Origin: Membranipora membranacea
Taxonomy: Eukaryota > Bryozoa > Gymnolaemata > Cheilostomatida > Membraniporidae
Assembly (NCBI GenBank): GCA_914767715.1
Contig: OU612069.1
Span: forward strand, 24,425,387 to 24,489,386
Reading direction: 5' to 3'
DNA length: 64,000 nucleotides
Notes under the pieces: generated by a model
Databases searched by the model: none
What the model saw: only the letters and a program-made list of their open reading frames with translations
What the model was told of the DNA's origin: nothing
Position numbers and translations under genes: made by a program
Part shown: piece after piece, positions 11,400 through 23,982 of the stretch
Position numbering within the stretch: position 1 is the first letter of the stretch
Layout: each line of letters starts with the position of its first letter

Positions 11400-13010
11400 G
11401 CTAGATAGTCTTTGTTTTTTAAGATTGCCTTGCTACATTTCACAGTTCGTGACCGTTTTATATACACATCAGTTTAACACTTTCTTACAGATCTCTGTGG
11501 TCTTGCGTTGGTTTTGTTATTTAGGCGGTTTCTCAGCAGATGTTCTGGATTATTGACGATTCTCAGCACATAGGTTGAGCATACGTCATGGAGTAAATCG
11601 CAAAGTGGTGTTAACTTAGCAGCGTTGAGTCTATCGATATAATGTTCAAGGTCATTGAAAATTATTCGCAGTGCTAGTTTCTTGATCTTTTCCAGCTCGT
11701 TCCTGAGATAGTCTGCTAAGAAAGGAAACCAAGCTGGAGCTGAGTAGGTTATTGTTGGCAGTATTTGGGCTCAGTGGTGGATTTCTTCAGCGGATAGTAG
11801 GTGGTCATATCAACTGCATATTTGATGGTTGCGCCTTGTGAGAATTTGAGCGAGTTTACGAATGCTGACCAGAGTGTGGGTCCACAGAGTGTGCCCTGAG
11901 GGATTCCAGTGTTGCATATTCGGTAGGGTGACTTCACATTGTGGCATCTTAGAGTGACACAGTGTGATCGGTTACATAGATAATCTGCGACGAGAGATAT
12001 TAGTGCATCAGATAATTCCAGCTCTTGTAGTTTTGTGAGTAGAAGTTGATGATTTATCAAGTCGAAAGCCTTGCTAAAATCATACAAGATCAGTTGAGCC
12101 CCATGATTGTCAGTATCATCGAGCATAGCAGACTGATTAGTGTCTAGTTTAATTTGAAGTTCATCTTGGAGTTGTCGGTTCATAAAGGACTCTATCAGTT
12201 TCCCAATGTGCCATAGTAGTGAGATAGGGCAATAGTCCTTACAAGATGATGCGGATTTAGTCTTTGCTATTGGTGATATCTCGGCTGTTTTATAGAGTGA
12301 TGGAAATCTGCAGTAGTGGAGTGTCAGATTTACAATTCTGGTTACAGGTACACAAAGGTCTTTGTGACATACTTTACTTATCCATGATGGATAATCTTGG
12401 CTGCGTGTGGCTTTCTGTGTGTTGATTCTTCTCAGCGCACATTTCACCTGTCCTATAGATATCTCAGCATGTTTACTATGTGAAGAGTACGGATGAGGTG
12501 GTGTTGGCGTCTGCTCTCCAGCTATAGTACCATAGTGTAGGTTGAGCTTGTCGACGAACTGCGGTGGGGTGCAGAGATTGTCATCTAGGACATAGTGAGA
12601 TGGCTGATTGCTACTGCTTGCCGATGGGTTTAAACATTTAATGCTGCACCACCAGTTTACAGTTCCTGCTTTCAGTTGGTTTACTTTGCCATCATAGTAT
12701 CTCAGCTTGGCCTTGGATATGAATCGCCCCAGGGTAGCCCTTAGGTAAAAATATGTGGGGTCTCAGTAATGAACGCTTTTTCCTTGGCTCTTCTCAGCTT
12801 CATGATGGGGGGGTTTCCCAAGCTGGTTGGCTATCTAGTTTCATATGTGTGCGCTTGAGTGGACAATGTTTGTGATATATGTCAGTCGGGATGGCTTGGT
12901 AGCTTTCGGTGAGCATAACAAGATCAGATATATTCGATAGTAACGACCAGTCTGTTTTGGCTACATCGAGCATTATGGCGTTCCTAGCATTAGGGGTGAC
13001 AGTTTGTTTA
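11400..13010 (-). pseudogene. Degenerate LINE ORF2 (reverse transcriptase)
   Basis: On the minus strand, from 13010 downward, there is an endonuclease-RT linker, then RT blocks. These include FSKAFDLINH, the motif-B-like GIPQGTLCGPTLW, and the catalytic box read as KYAVDMTTYY, where YVDD/YADD is expected. A C-terminal region with ALRIIF follows. The main open frame covers 12447-11749; stops and frameshifts flank it. The altered catalytic box makes it inactive. The family is a CR1/L2/Jockey-type non-LTR element. The 5' end is truncated at the edge of duplicated block D. Confidence 0.85.
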
Positions 13011-13014
13011 TAAA

Positions 13015-14548
13015 GGTGAGGTGAGTGAGAATGTACCTAGCAGGACCTTAGATGTAATCACTGAGTCACTCCTTAGACTTTTTTGGTGTTCTTAGTTAGG
13101 TATGCGATGTGTCTGTGTGTCAAGACATACACACCAGACACACATGCCAGAAAAGTACTTATTTATTTGAATTTAAATATTTAGCGAGGTAGCATGCTGC
13201 TTCGGAACAGCAATTTTAGTATGATAGTTTAGTAGTGGATGTGTAAGAAATCAACAATGCCTTCTTTTTAGTCACCCCAAAGCTGGACGATACAAAAGAG
13301 CACAGTGAGATATTTACCTCAGCATCATGAGAATATCGGCCAATCACTGAGGATCTCACCCATACACAACTATCTCCTGAAGGTCAGCTTAACTCTCTCA
13401 TAGAATCATTGTCAAGTCGGTTAGCTAGTACTGTTAGTAACTTTTAGAAAATTTGTGATGACATCTTTATATTATCCGAGTAACATTGATAGGCTCCATT
13501 AAGAGTTGTCCTTGCTTCTGGGTTCCAAGTGGCTCTACAGTACAACCCCTAATTATAAACATTGCAAATGCAGAAACCGCCAACAAAAAGGGATATTGAT
13601 GAGGTGTTTGTTATAACTGTAACAAATTGCCAGTTTACTTGATGTCATCACTATACTGAGTTATACTATGATGAGTGAGGAGTTTTTGCCAGTTGCAGTG
13701 TCGGATGCTGAGATGACTTACTCTGACAGCTCAGAAGAGGAGGAGGAGGGAAATAATGTCAGCACTCCTTATGTAGATGTGATGACTAATATTGAGAAGC
13801 TTTCACAGGATACTGATCTCCCTACTAAGATGCAGGCAGCAATGAGTGTTAGGTGAGCTAAGGTATCCACCGTAAAGATACTGTGATGCTTCGTCGTAGT
13901 CTGTCAGGGGAACAAGATATGTGCTTCTCAAATATATGTATTACGTTGTGCAATATTTATATCAGTATGAAAACCCTATGATTTGACTAAAGATGTGACT
14001 TTCATTTTTTTTCTGACATTCTCCAACAAAGCCAACATATCTGAACATCTGATAGTGTGACAACAATCGACGCCATATTTCCTGACTAATTGATCTATTT
14101 TGTCTGTGTGCCAATAGAAAAATAGGTAGAACTCATTTGTCTCAATAACTTTAGCCAAAATGGGCACTATGATGATAGATCATATTTACTGATGCGAGAC
14201 TTCAAGTTTGTCATGTAAGTTTATCATGAGTTTGTGATAATTATCTGAACAAAACTTTATTTTCTTTCCCAAACTGTTCTATAGTAGTAATAAAATTATG
14301 ACAGGCGAGACATTTCAAAGTGCAGCGTTACACGTATAGATGAGTATATATCACTCGGTCTCATCCCTGTTCTTTTACAGTCTACTGAGCCTAGCAAGGA
14401 GTAAGTTTATATCATTGATACTTATCAGTAATCATTAATATTAACTGTACTATCATCTTTTTGGTCAATAGTGTAATAATGTTGGTATATACAGTAGTTC
14501 TCACTCAATTCAAACACCAAGTAGTGTAGTAATTTGAATTTATTACTC
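13015..14548 (+). pseudogene. Truncated 5' duplicate of importin-alpha-like gene
   Basis: This matches 45783-47322 at high identity, including the upstream region, exon 1 (13668-13852), intron 1 and exon 2 (14305-14400). Both exons are open and keep their splice sites (AG/GTGAGC after exon 1; ACAG before and GTAAGT after exon 2). Exon 1 has one fewer acidic codon than the complete gene. Similarity stops in intron 2 and no later armadillo exons follow, so only ~93 residues could be encoded. It is best read as a 5' gene fragment left by segmental duplication. It could be transcribed, since the upstream region came with it. Confidence 0.85.
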
Positions 14549-14999
14549 CCATCCTTTGTTGGTGCAAAGGCACAAGGAGTTGGCCTATGGTTTGCAATTG
14601 TATATTGATCATGTTATTGCAGAAGTATAGGAACAGTTTAGAGTAATTTAACAGCAGCATGCATAAATAAACTTTTTCAGTATTTTGTTTTGACAGGAGA
14701 AGTTTTTCAGTATTACAACTGCGCATGTGCAATAATATAGAAAGAGAAAACAATGAAAAAGTGCTAAAGTGCATAACAAAAAAGTGGAATTGTGGCAAAA
14801 GAGTGTCAAAAGAGGAGGCAACTCCACAAAAGAGTGACAAAATAACCCCCTTTAAAGATTGCTCTCTCTTTGCCTCTGGACAGATAAGTCTTGTTATTAT
14901 TGGATTTTTTAATACATTGAAGCTTTATTGAAGGGATGCTCACCTGAATTGACCCAGCAGACAGAAACTTTTTGGGTAATTAGCAAAGTTCTGACGGTC
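14549..14999. other. Intergenic after duplication breakpoint
   Basis: Unique sequence beginning where the left duplicate ends. Overlapping open frames on both strands (14505-14840 minus, 14725-14931 plus) show no motifs or splice context, and no gene is called. Confidence 0.5.
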
Positions 15000-15470
15000 C
15001 AAAAGTGAACAATCAGTTTAAATCAGTTGCAGATGACATCAATTGCAAGATTGGCTAATAATCAAATTTCAATTTATAACAAAAAAGCGAAACCTAGAAA
15101 CTACAAGTTGATTACAAGTTGATTACTGTCAAGCTTTACTAGTCAGTCAGTTAACTATTCATTAAATATTTCCTGTTAAAAAATTTTTCAAGTTCAGTTC
15201 TTTTTTGTGATGATTTACATTTCGACATGGTCAGTCACAGAGATCAGGTTTTATTTTCAGCATCTGTTCATCAAATTCATCAAAGTGCGTCCGAGGGCAT
15301 GTTTAAAATAATTTGTTCAACATATTATTTTAAAATGCGTTTTTTTTAACTACAGTGCTTATTTAATCCATCGCTTGGCTTTCATTTTTATTGCAGAATA
15401 TGCCTTGTTCTTTTGAAAGAGGCCCCATGCCAAACAAATATTATTCACCAATATGAATAATATTTTCAAT
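15000..15470 (+). repeat. Dispersed repeat fragment (family R1)
   Basis: It matches the start of 54240-55750. Shared strings include TTAAATCAGTTGCAGATGAC and CAAAAAAGCGAAACCT. A third, inverted member lies at 27590-28545. No coding content is seen. Confidence 0.75.
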
Positions 15471-15889
15471 CACTACAAGCTTAAAAAATATTGATTTTTA
15501 TAGTTCAGATTTTACCTAGAATGTCTGTCAACCGTCAAAATAATAACGATAATCAGTAAAGTACAAATGGACGGGTATGTAGCCTAAACACAGAGAGGGC
15601 AATTCATCTCCTAAAGGACACAGTTGTACCAAACACTCTTTTTATGCTCTTTCAAATTGACTGCTTCTTCCAATTGTAGGTGTGGCCGAAGTTTGTGTAT
15701 GCCACATCCACATAACTTATAATATCCTTTTATACCCATATAACTGTGCTCAATGAAAATGTGAGCACTAGCAGCTAGTGCTATGTAATCATCTTCTACT
15801 ACTTGTTCCAATTCATAGGATGTAGTAGGTTATTAGATAAATTTTAATTAGATTCCTTTGTTTGATCAGAGCTAATTGTACCATTTGAT

Positions 15890-15956
15890 TCGAACTTGCA
15901 ACTCTTAAATTGAGAAGCTAGAATCCTAACCACTGCGCCACCCTGCTAGTAGCTAT
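15890..15956 (-). mobile_element. tRNA-derived SINE-like sequence
   Basis: The minus strand reads GGTGGCGCAGTGGTTAGGA, an A-box, followed ~30 bases on by AAGTTCGAATC, a B-box. The cloverleaf arms do not pair well and the downstream sequence is AT-rich, so it looks like a SINE head, not a functional tRNA gene. Confidence 0.6.
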
Positions 15957-16613
15957 TTAGTATCAGTATGTTTGACATTTATAATATGTTAAGAAACACA
16001 AGGATATTTGATTGGTCAATGTGTCGTCTATCATGTGAACCACCATTTTATTGGTAAGAGGTTACAAGGAAAGGATTTAGTACAATCATCGGGCCTATCG
16101 AGAAATAAAAAGATTGTGATCGTTATGGAATACCATACTATATTTTTTAGACGCAACTGAGTAAATGAGAGAAAAATGAGCAATAACTACTGTAAATCAT
16201 TGGCCAGTGGGCAAAATCTAGTGGTAGCTGGGTTGCTACTGCATATCCTGACACGTGATACCACGTGGTGTGCTGGTAGAAAAACTGTCTCTTTTATCAC
16301 GGGGTTGTTTGACCAATTGAACACATAGCTACAAGGTGTTTATCCCAATTTGGCAGCGATGTCGGAAAGTGTTAACCATGTAGTAAACTCGGGAACACCC
16401 ATGGACTTCAATATAATAATGATTGGTCTTTAAATAGCACTTTCTCTAATAGCAGTAATGCAGGAGCATTTGTCTCTGACTCAACAATAGATTTCCAGTA
16501 ACCTCAAGAATTGTGTAGTACATAGTCTTTAAATTACAAGTAATCGTCATGATCAACATAGCCCTGTTACTCTGTGACTGCTTCACTGATGTGGGCTCAG
16601 GAGAGAATTACAT

Positions 16614-17290
16614 CCCTGTTCATAACAAAACGGAGGGTGGGCTGCCTCTAAAGAGGGATGCAAGTTGCCCGGAGTCCTCATCCTCATACTGAGATACATC
16701 CTAGAAAACTTGAATGCATCCTAGAGGTGAGGCCATGGTGGACCTCCGAATCGTGAGTGTGCAGCAAGCTGCCAGAAACTGAAACAGGCACTAATCAGCC
16801 ATTGACCATGATACTTTGATCTTAGCCGAGAAGCCCTGTTTATGACAAAACAGAGGGAGGGCTGCCCCTAAAGAGGGACGCAAGTTGCCCGGAGTCCTCG
16901 TACTGAGAGTGTGATACATCCTAGTAAACTAGAATGCATCCTAGAGGTGAGGCCATGGTGGACCTCCTAATCGTGAGTGTGCAGCAAGCTGCCAGAAACT
17001 GAAACAGGCACTAATCAGCCATTGGCCATGACACTTTGATCTTAGCCAATAGGCCGAGAAGCCCTGTTTATGACAAAACAGAGGGTGGGCTGCCCCTAAA
17101 GAGGGACGCAAGTTGCCCGGAGTCCTCGTACTGAGAGTGTGATACATCCTAGTAAACTAGAATGCATCCTAGAGGTGAGGCCATGGTGGACCTCCTAATC
17201 GTAAGTGTGCAGCAAGCTGCCAGAAACTGAAACAGGCACTAATCAGCCATTGGCCATGACACTTTGATCTTAGCCAATAGGCCGAGAAGC
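16614..17290 (-). repeat. Tandem array of U2-snRNA-headed repeat (3 units)
   Basis: Three head-to-tail units of about 220, 228 and 228 bases (starting near 16614, 16834 and 17062). On the minus strand, units 2 and 3 each begin with ~32 bases nearly identical to the 5' end of metazoan U2 snRNA (GCTTCTCGGCCTATTGGC, then TAAGATCAAAGTGT). Unit 1 has a short deletion inside this head. The rest of the unit does not resemble U2: the branch-site-pairing GTAGTA and an Sm site are absent. The units are therefore not U2 genes. The layout recalls SINEs with snRNA-derived heads (SINEU class), here in tandem. Confidence 0.8.
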
Positions 17291-17299
17291 AATTTTAGC

Positions 17300-20200
17300 C
17301 AATAGAGTATTAATCTATTAGAAAATTCTCAGACCCTAAAGAACAGCCATCAAGACATGAAAGGTGCTGATTTATGAAAATATACACAGCAATCGTAATC
17401 TTTTACAATGCTTCGTAGTTTGATTTAACCCTGTGACATAGTAGACAATTATATCATATTTGTGTTTTGTGAATGGCATTATGGAGGAAGAAAGAATGAG
17501 TTTGAACGACAAAATTCTTAAGACAGGGGAGATAATTCTCGAAAATCCACTTCGCTCCACCTCCAGTTTTCACCTGGTTGTAAGGTGATAGCAGCGAGGC
17601 AGTTGATGTAACCAGAGATGTTTTTTTTTTGATGGAATAGCTTTTTGATTAGTTTTTTTAATCAAATCCATAGCAGGCAGAAGTAATTTCTTCAAAGGAT
17701 TGGGGTTCAGTGAAGGCAGGACGGTGTTTTTCTCCCAGGGAAGATACACAATTCTCATAATGGGGTCACAACATAGTTTTACAACGGGGTCACAACGGCT
17801 TAGAAATATTTCTTGTTCACAAGATGAAAATTTTAGATTTCTGAATGATAACCATACTTTTGAAAATATATGCTAAATAAAACATGACAAAAATATGTTT
17901 ATCTTCTAGGAATATTTTACCGCGTGCCCACTGCATTCATTGTAGGTGAGATACTCAAGCTTGGTTGAGAAAATCACCAATTGAATTTGGCAAATCCTAC
18001 TTCAAACTACTTGATATTCTTGAGAGTGAGTAGTTTGATGTGCTGTAGGTTAAAAACGCTAACATCTTTTATAATGGCAATGTGAGAAATAAATTCCATT
18101 CTTTTAAAGGAAGCAACAAATATTGGGTATTTCCAGACATCTTTAGCTGAATATCCTTATACCATAGGGTAAAAAAGCATTAGCTTCAGTTTTTTTTCGC
18201 ACTTAACCAATTAAGTCAACTAGAAATGCCGCGATCATAAATGCCACAAAACTTTAAGGGTGTGGATGATATACACTCAGGTTGTCGATTGAGTTAATGC
18301 TTTCAGATTTAACTTGAAGATGAATGGGCAAAGTGTAATTTTGTTTAATTTTTCTTTTTTTTAAGTTTTAATGGCACATATTAGGCGAAAAACATGTAAA
18401 AAATGTTACATGCACATGCGCAACTGGATTTACTACACCTATGTGGATGAAGACAGGACTTTGATTCAGCCTTTTCTTCTATTTTCCCAAAAAAACTTTT
18501 TTGGAACAGTGTTATGAGGCACTGGATATGGATTTCTTTTATTTTATATACACATGCGTTTATCATAAACACAAAACTGAAGTTCTGTGGATAACTTAAT
18601 GTGATAAATCGCTTTTTAAAATTTAACAAAATTGTTCCGTGATCCAATTTAGTGTACCTTTTTGGTCTTGTACATCCATAAATAATCTCACTGATCTTAC
18701 TTAATCTGATTGCCACAACTGTAACATATAATTACCAAAATGTTCACTGTTTTATGACAAAATTTCCGGCCAAATTCAGAAATTCAGAAAGCTGTCAGTC
18801 AAATTTGTTGTCAGCATGATCAATTGCATGAGATTGTCTAGATTGTGATCAAAGCGATCATTGATTGTGGGTTTACATATTGTGGTATTTGGACTTTCTG
18901 GCCAAATTAACGTTATTTGGTCCAAAACATGCCCTTCTCTCTGGCCAAAAACTGAAAAGAGGTTAATCAACGTGTTATACACACAAGCTTCCATCAAATT
19001 GAAGAGGATTTCCAAGGTTTTCATTGTGGCGGTTAATGATAAATTTGATAGCGGTGAATTTATGAGCATAAACATTTCTCACTCAATACTCAACAATCAC
19101 CCAAAATAGGTGATCTATTGTTTTGCACAATGGGCTTTGCATGTAATACTGCATAAATTTTTATCACACTTTTGCATAACATAATTTACTGCATAAATTT
19201 GCCCATTCCTGGCTATATGTTTTCAATGTATCAAGTTAAAAACATGCACTTTATAAAAATTTGCGAAGGTAAATAATTGTCACGTTAAATAATGAACAAG
19301 TATTAGTTTTAAACTTTTTCCTACTAGTGTAGTAACGGTCACATGACTTATGCTTAGTTATTAGCCAATAGGAACTCAGTATGAATGGTATCGATATTTA
19401 TGAGGAAACAACACGCATCATCAAAGGCCTTCATCAACTGAGGCATGTTTTTGAGGCGGCTGATAGACATGGGTGTATTTGAGAAGCTGCCAAGGGGCCC
19501 CCAATTGTTCAAATGCAATGAAAATTTGAACAGGTGTGTGAAAGACTTTTGCGCACAACATGGTGTTGCTGATTTATCTTGTATGGAACCCTGCTAAGAG
19601 ATCTTTAGGAAAATATTATAAAACCATAGCAATTTTGGATGTCATTTTAAAAATTGCTGTGTTTCTATACAATTATTTTGATCTGCACTTCTCATAATAG
19701 TTCTCATAGCGTGTTGTTGAACGCTGGAATTTTGAGCTTCTTGTGAAAAAAATCTCAAACTATCTAAAAAACTATCAAATATAGACAACAGAAAAATATA
19801 TGAAGGAATTATGAAAAGGTATAAATTCCGCAACTTCAAAATCCTATACAAAGCTTTGTCAATCCCTTAATTACATATAACAAAGCCAGTTAGACTTTTA
19901 TCGCAGGGAAAATTATCAAATCCCAGCGCGATAAAGATCGAACTGGCAATGAAGCTAGTATTCTTAATGATGTGACTTGAATGAAAATACGCCTTTTTGG
20001 TAGCATTTGTATTTATTTTACATAAAATTAGTTATATATACTTTAATTGGCAACCAAACTCATGTCATTCGAAATATTTTGCACTCAGTGCCAAAATAAA
20101 AACAATTTTTAAAACAGAAAAGAGAAACAGAATGGAAATAATATCATCAATGATGTTGGTCAAGTCAATAATATATGGTTGAATAGTAAAGTTTTGAATA

Positions 20201-20339
20201 CACTGAACTTCTCTTTAGATATCAAATGTAACAGTAAAGAATTGTATGTAGCAGAACCTTTGTATCTTAGATTGTCTGTATGATATAAAAGTAAACGTTT
20301 ATCACAAAAATTGAACTTGGTAGTGTTTTAAATCCTCTA
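17300..20339. other. Intergenic, no supported gene
   Basis: AT-rich sequence with several short overlapping open frames on both strands. The minus frame at 18776-19075 loosely resembles a LINE endonuclease tail (GHVLDQITLI, then a DH pair), but this is too weak to call. Nothing else was recognised. Confidence 0.4.
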
Positions 20340-22330
20340 TATATAAATGGAGGTGTCAAAAAATTGTTTATCTTATGCGCAAAAAGTGAAGTGAAATAAC
20401 AAACAAGCTTAGGAAGAGATAGGAGTTGTAATGATTATGTAATGGATTCGGTTGGAATGAGATAATATGGGATGTAAGGCACATTTGCGATAATGCGTAA
20501 AGCCCGTTTTTGCAACAAAAATAATCTATTGAGGGCATTATTGCAGGACAAGATGCCAATGATATGGATGCCACATACAAGGTGACAATAGATAAACTGG
20601 AAGTAAAATGTGCGGGCACTTGTTATGTCCAAGAAGTATCTCAAATTTTGAAGTAGGTAATGCATTCCGTTGTACCACTTTAAATATACTCTAGATGATC
20701 CTGCAATGAAAGCGACTCATTCAACATAAAACCCAGAAGCCTTGTAGTTCTCTGTCTGTTTACTTTTCCATGCCCTATGTACAGTTCCAGGTCATAAAGG
20801 GGATCTGAGCTATTAAGATGCATGTAATGAGATTTATGAACATTTATAACCATCCAGTTACGATTGCACCAATCCGAAATGTCATTTAAATCTTCAGAGG
20901 CCTTTGCGTTAAGTTGTTGAAGGCTTTTATTAGATGACAGGAACACTGTATCATCAGCATATGCATATGATGATGACTCTGATTTTGATGAAGTTAATAA
21001 ATCATTTATGATGATGAGAAACAAAGTTGGTGCTAGGATTGAGCCTTGAGGGACCCCTATCGTGATAGGCAATCTACGAGATTCAATATTATTGAGTTTA
21101 ACAAACTGCCTTCTGTCTGTCAGAAAGGTGTTGAGAAGTTTTAACATATTTCCTCCGATGCCGCAAGCCTTCAACTTATTGTGTAGTAAAACATGGGATA
21201 AACAGTCAAATGCCTTTTTAAAATCCAGAAAAATTAATGCAAATTTAAGCTCATGAATGATTTTTTTAGTGAGATATTCTTGCAGATGGTAATTTATGTG
21301 TTTCTCAAATATTTTTGAAAGAACAGGCAAGACTGAAATTGGCCTATAATTTGATTGGTTATTTATATCCCAGATTTATGTTTTGGTGAAACTCGAGCTA
21401 GTTTCCATATTGAAGGGAACTGTCCTTCGCTTAAAACCCTGTTAAACATATCGGTGACAATATCCACAATATGAGGCCAAACAAGCTTCAACATCACCAC
21501 TGTATAATTCTGTCAGGTCCTGTACTTCTACTATCAGGAATGTGGAACAATATACTTGTACATGTGAAAGGGGTGAATTGTGGTATGACTGTCAAATTAT
21601 GTTCTGATACGGGAAATGTCATCTCATCCGTTACAACAAGGTTCTTTGCGATTGATTTTGCAATGGATGTGAATTGCTGTTAAATTGATCTGCACTCAAA
21701 TTTGTCGCAGGGAAAGTCTCCTTCTTTTTATTCTTCAAAAATCCCAAACAGGTTTTGTATTACCTTTAGACTCTTTAATATAGTATTAGAAATAGCTCTT
21801 TTCTTCTTTTGTCTGATAATATTAGTGACATAGTTTGGCTGTTATTTATATTCTTTCCAATCTGTGTTTTGTTTCAGTTGATCTCTGATTTTGATGTTCA
21901 TTTTTACCTCATCATCCAACCCTTTTGGAAGATTATGCGTTCCAACAAAACGAGCCTTCTCATACGCGAGTTTCGATATAAGATAATTCAAATGGCTATA
22001 GAACTTCTCATTGAGTCTTTTGATCTTTCATACAACACATAACCAAAATTTTCCCTGGAGAATGTGTTGAAAATGTTTTCAGGTGTTGCAAATTGATAAT
22101 CCAAAAATGTTACCTTGCATATTTGTTTAGATATTTTAACCTTTCTATCAATCTCTCTTGAAGCTCAGTGAATATTTGATGACACCATATTTTGCAATAT
22201 TGACACATTTACTTGAAGAGATTTGGTCAATTAGTGTCCTTGATGAATTATTTATGCGAGTGGATTCGGATATAAGTTGATTCAACAGCACTTGAGAGGT
22301 AACATTATTATTATGAACTTTATTAACCAC
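20340..22330 (-). pseudogene. 5'-truncated LINE with EN tail and RT
   Basis: On the minus strand from 22330 there is an endonuclease C-terminal stretch (SSRTLIDQI, as in T.TLIDhI of AP-type LINE endonucleases), then a linker. The RT domain follows, with NYRPISVLPVLSKIFEKHI, FLDFKKAFDCLSH, GVPQGSILAPTLF and an intact catalytic YADD box (SYAYADDTVFL), and then a C-terminal ALRIIA block. The longest clean frame is 21330-20680; stops and frameshifts separate the other parts (a stop near 21360 and breaks in the EN-RT linker). This is a non-LTR element of the CR1/L2/Jockey type. It is defective, but the RT core is among the better preserved in the window. Confidence 0.85.
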
Positions 22331-22379
22331 CGATCAATGCATGAAACGAATAAGAATATGTGAAAACAAAAAATGAAAG

Positions 22380-23930
22380 AAGCAATAAGAAGGCAATTCT
22401 AACAAATTGTGTCACAATTTCGACTTCAGAATATCGTCCAATGAGAAGCCAGGATGGCAGGTGTTACTTTTCTGACTCCAGAATATTGTCTAATGAGGAG
22501 TTAGGGTGACAAGTTTCACTTTTTCTTCTTTAGAATATCGTCCAATTAGAAGGAAGGATTTTAATAAAATCGTTCATTGAGAAGCCAGGGTGATAGGTGT
22601 CACAATTTCGACTTCAGATTTCAGACAAATAAAGAGCTAGAATGACAGGTCTCACTTTTGCATCCTCAGATTTTTGTCATATGAGAAGTCAGGATGGCAG
22701 GTGTCACTTTTGCGTCCTCAGATTTTTGTGAAATGAGGAGTTAGAGTGACAGGTGTCACATTTTTTACTCCACAATATCGTCCAATGGGAAGCCAGGATT
22801 TTATTAAAATTGTTCAATGAGGAGCCAGGTTGACAGGTGTCACTTTTTCGGTCTCAGAATATCCTCAAATGAATAGCCAGGATGGCATGTGTCACTTTTA
22901 CTACATCAGCATATCGTCCAATGAGGAGTTAGGGTGACAGGTGCCACAGTTTTAAATTCAGAATGTTGTCCAATGAGAAGCCAGCATTTTATTAAAATCG
23001 CCCAATGAGAAGCCAGGATGACGGGTATCACTTTCTCAACTTCAGAATATTCTCAAATTAATAGCCAGGATGGCAGGTGTCACTTTCTCGACTTCAGAAT
23101 ATTGTCTAATGAGGAGTGAGGGTGACAGGTGTCACTTTTTCGACTTCAGAATATCGTCCCATGAGAAGCAAGGATTTTAATAAAATCATCCAATGAGGTG
23201 TCACCTTTTATACTTCAGAATATCCTCAAATGAATAGCCAGGATGGCAGGTGTCACTCTTTCGACTTCAAAATATTGTCTTATGAGAAGCCAGTATGACA
23301 GGTATCACTTTTTCGACTTCAGAGTATCGTCCAATGAGAAGCAAGGATTTTAATAAATTCATCGAATGAGAAGCCAGGGTGTCAGGTGTCACTTTTTCGA
23401 CCTCAGAATATTGTCCAATGAGGAGTTAGGGTGACGGTTGTCATTTTTTTGACTTCAGAATATTGTCCAATGAGAAATTAGGGTGACGGGTGTCACTTTT
23501 TCGACTTCAGAATATCGTCCAATGAGAAGCAAGGATTTTAATAATATCGTCTAATGAGATGCCAGGGTGACAGGTGTCACTTTCGACTTCAGAATATCCT
23601 CAAATGAATAGCCAGGATGGCAGTTGTCACTTTGTCGACTTCAGAATATTGACTAATGAGAAGTTAGGGTGACAGGTGTCACATATTTTACCTTAGATTT
23701 TGGACCAACGAGGAGCCAGGATGGCAAGTGTCACTTTTTCGACTTCAGATTTTGGTCAACTGAGGAGTTAGGGTGTCAGGTTTCAGATTTTTTACTTCAG
23801 ATTATGGACCAATGAGGAGTCAGGATAGCAGGTGTCACTTTTGCGTCCTCAGATTTTGGACCAATGAGGAGCCAACATAGCAGGTGTCACTTTTGCGTCC
23901 TTAGATTTTCGTCAAAAAAGGCAATTCTGC
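22380..23930. repeat. Minisatellite, roughly 50-60-bp units
   Basis: More than twenty imperfect tandem units share TCAGAATATCGTCCAATGAG, AAGCCAGGATGGCAGG and TGTCACTTTTTCGACTTC. Units vary by substitution and by internal variants (for example AAGGATTTTAATAAAATCG), giving a higher-order pattern. It follows directly on the LINE above. No coding capacity. Confidence 0.9.
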
Positions 23931-23982
23931 GCATGTTATCAATGATTTTGGGAAAGCGCATCAATAAAATTTATTTAGTGAC

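Noticed and set aside
16808-17290. U2 snRNA genes on the minus strand
   Set aside because: Only the first ~32 bases match U2. The branch-site pairing element, Sm site and 3' stem-loops are absent.
18776-19109. Overlapping frames on both strands, one loosely like a LINE endonuclease tail
   Set aside because: The match is a few residues only and no neighbouring endonuclease or RT blocks are in the right order.
22380-23930. CRISPR-like array
   Set aside because: The units are contiguous tandem copies with no unique spacers, and the genome is eukaryotic.
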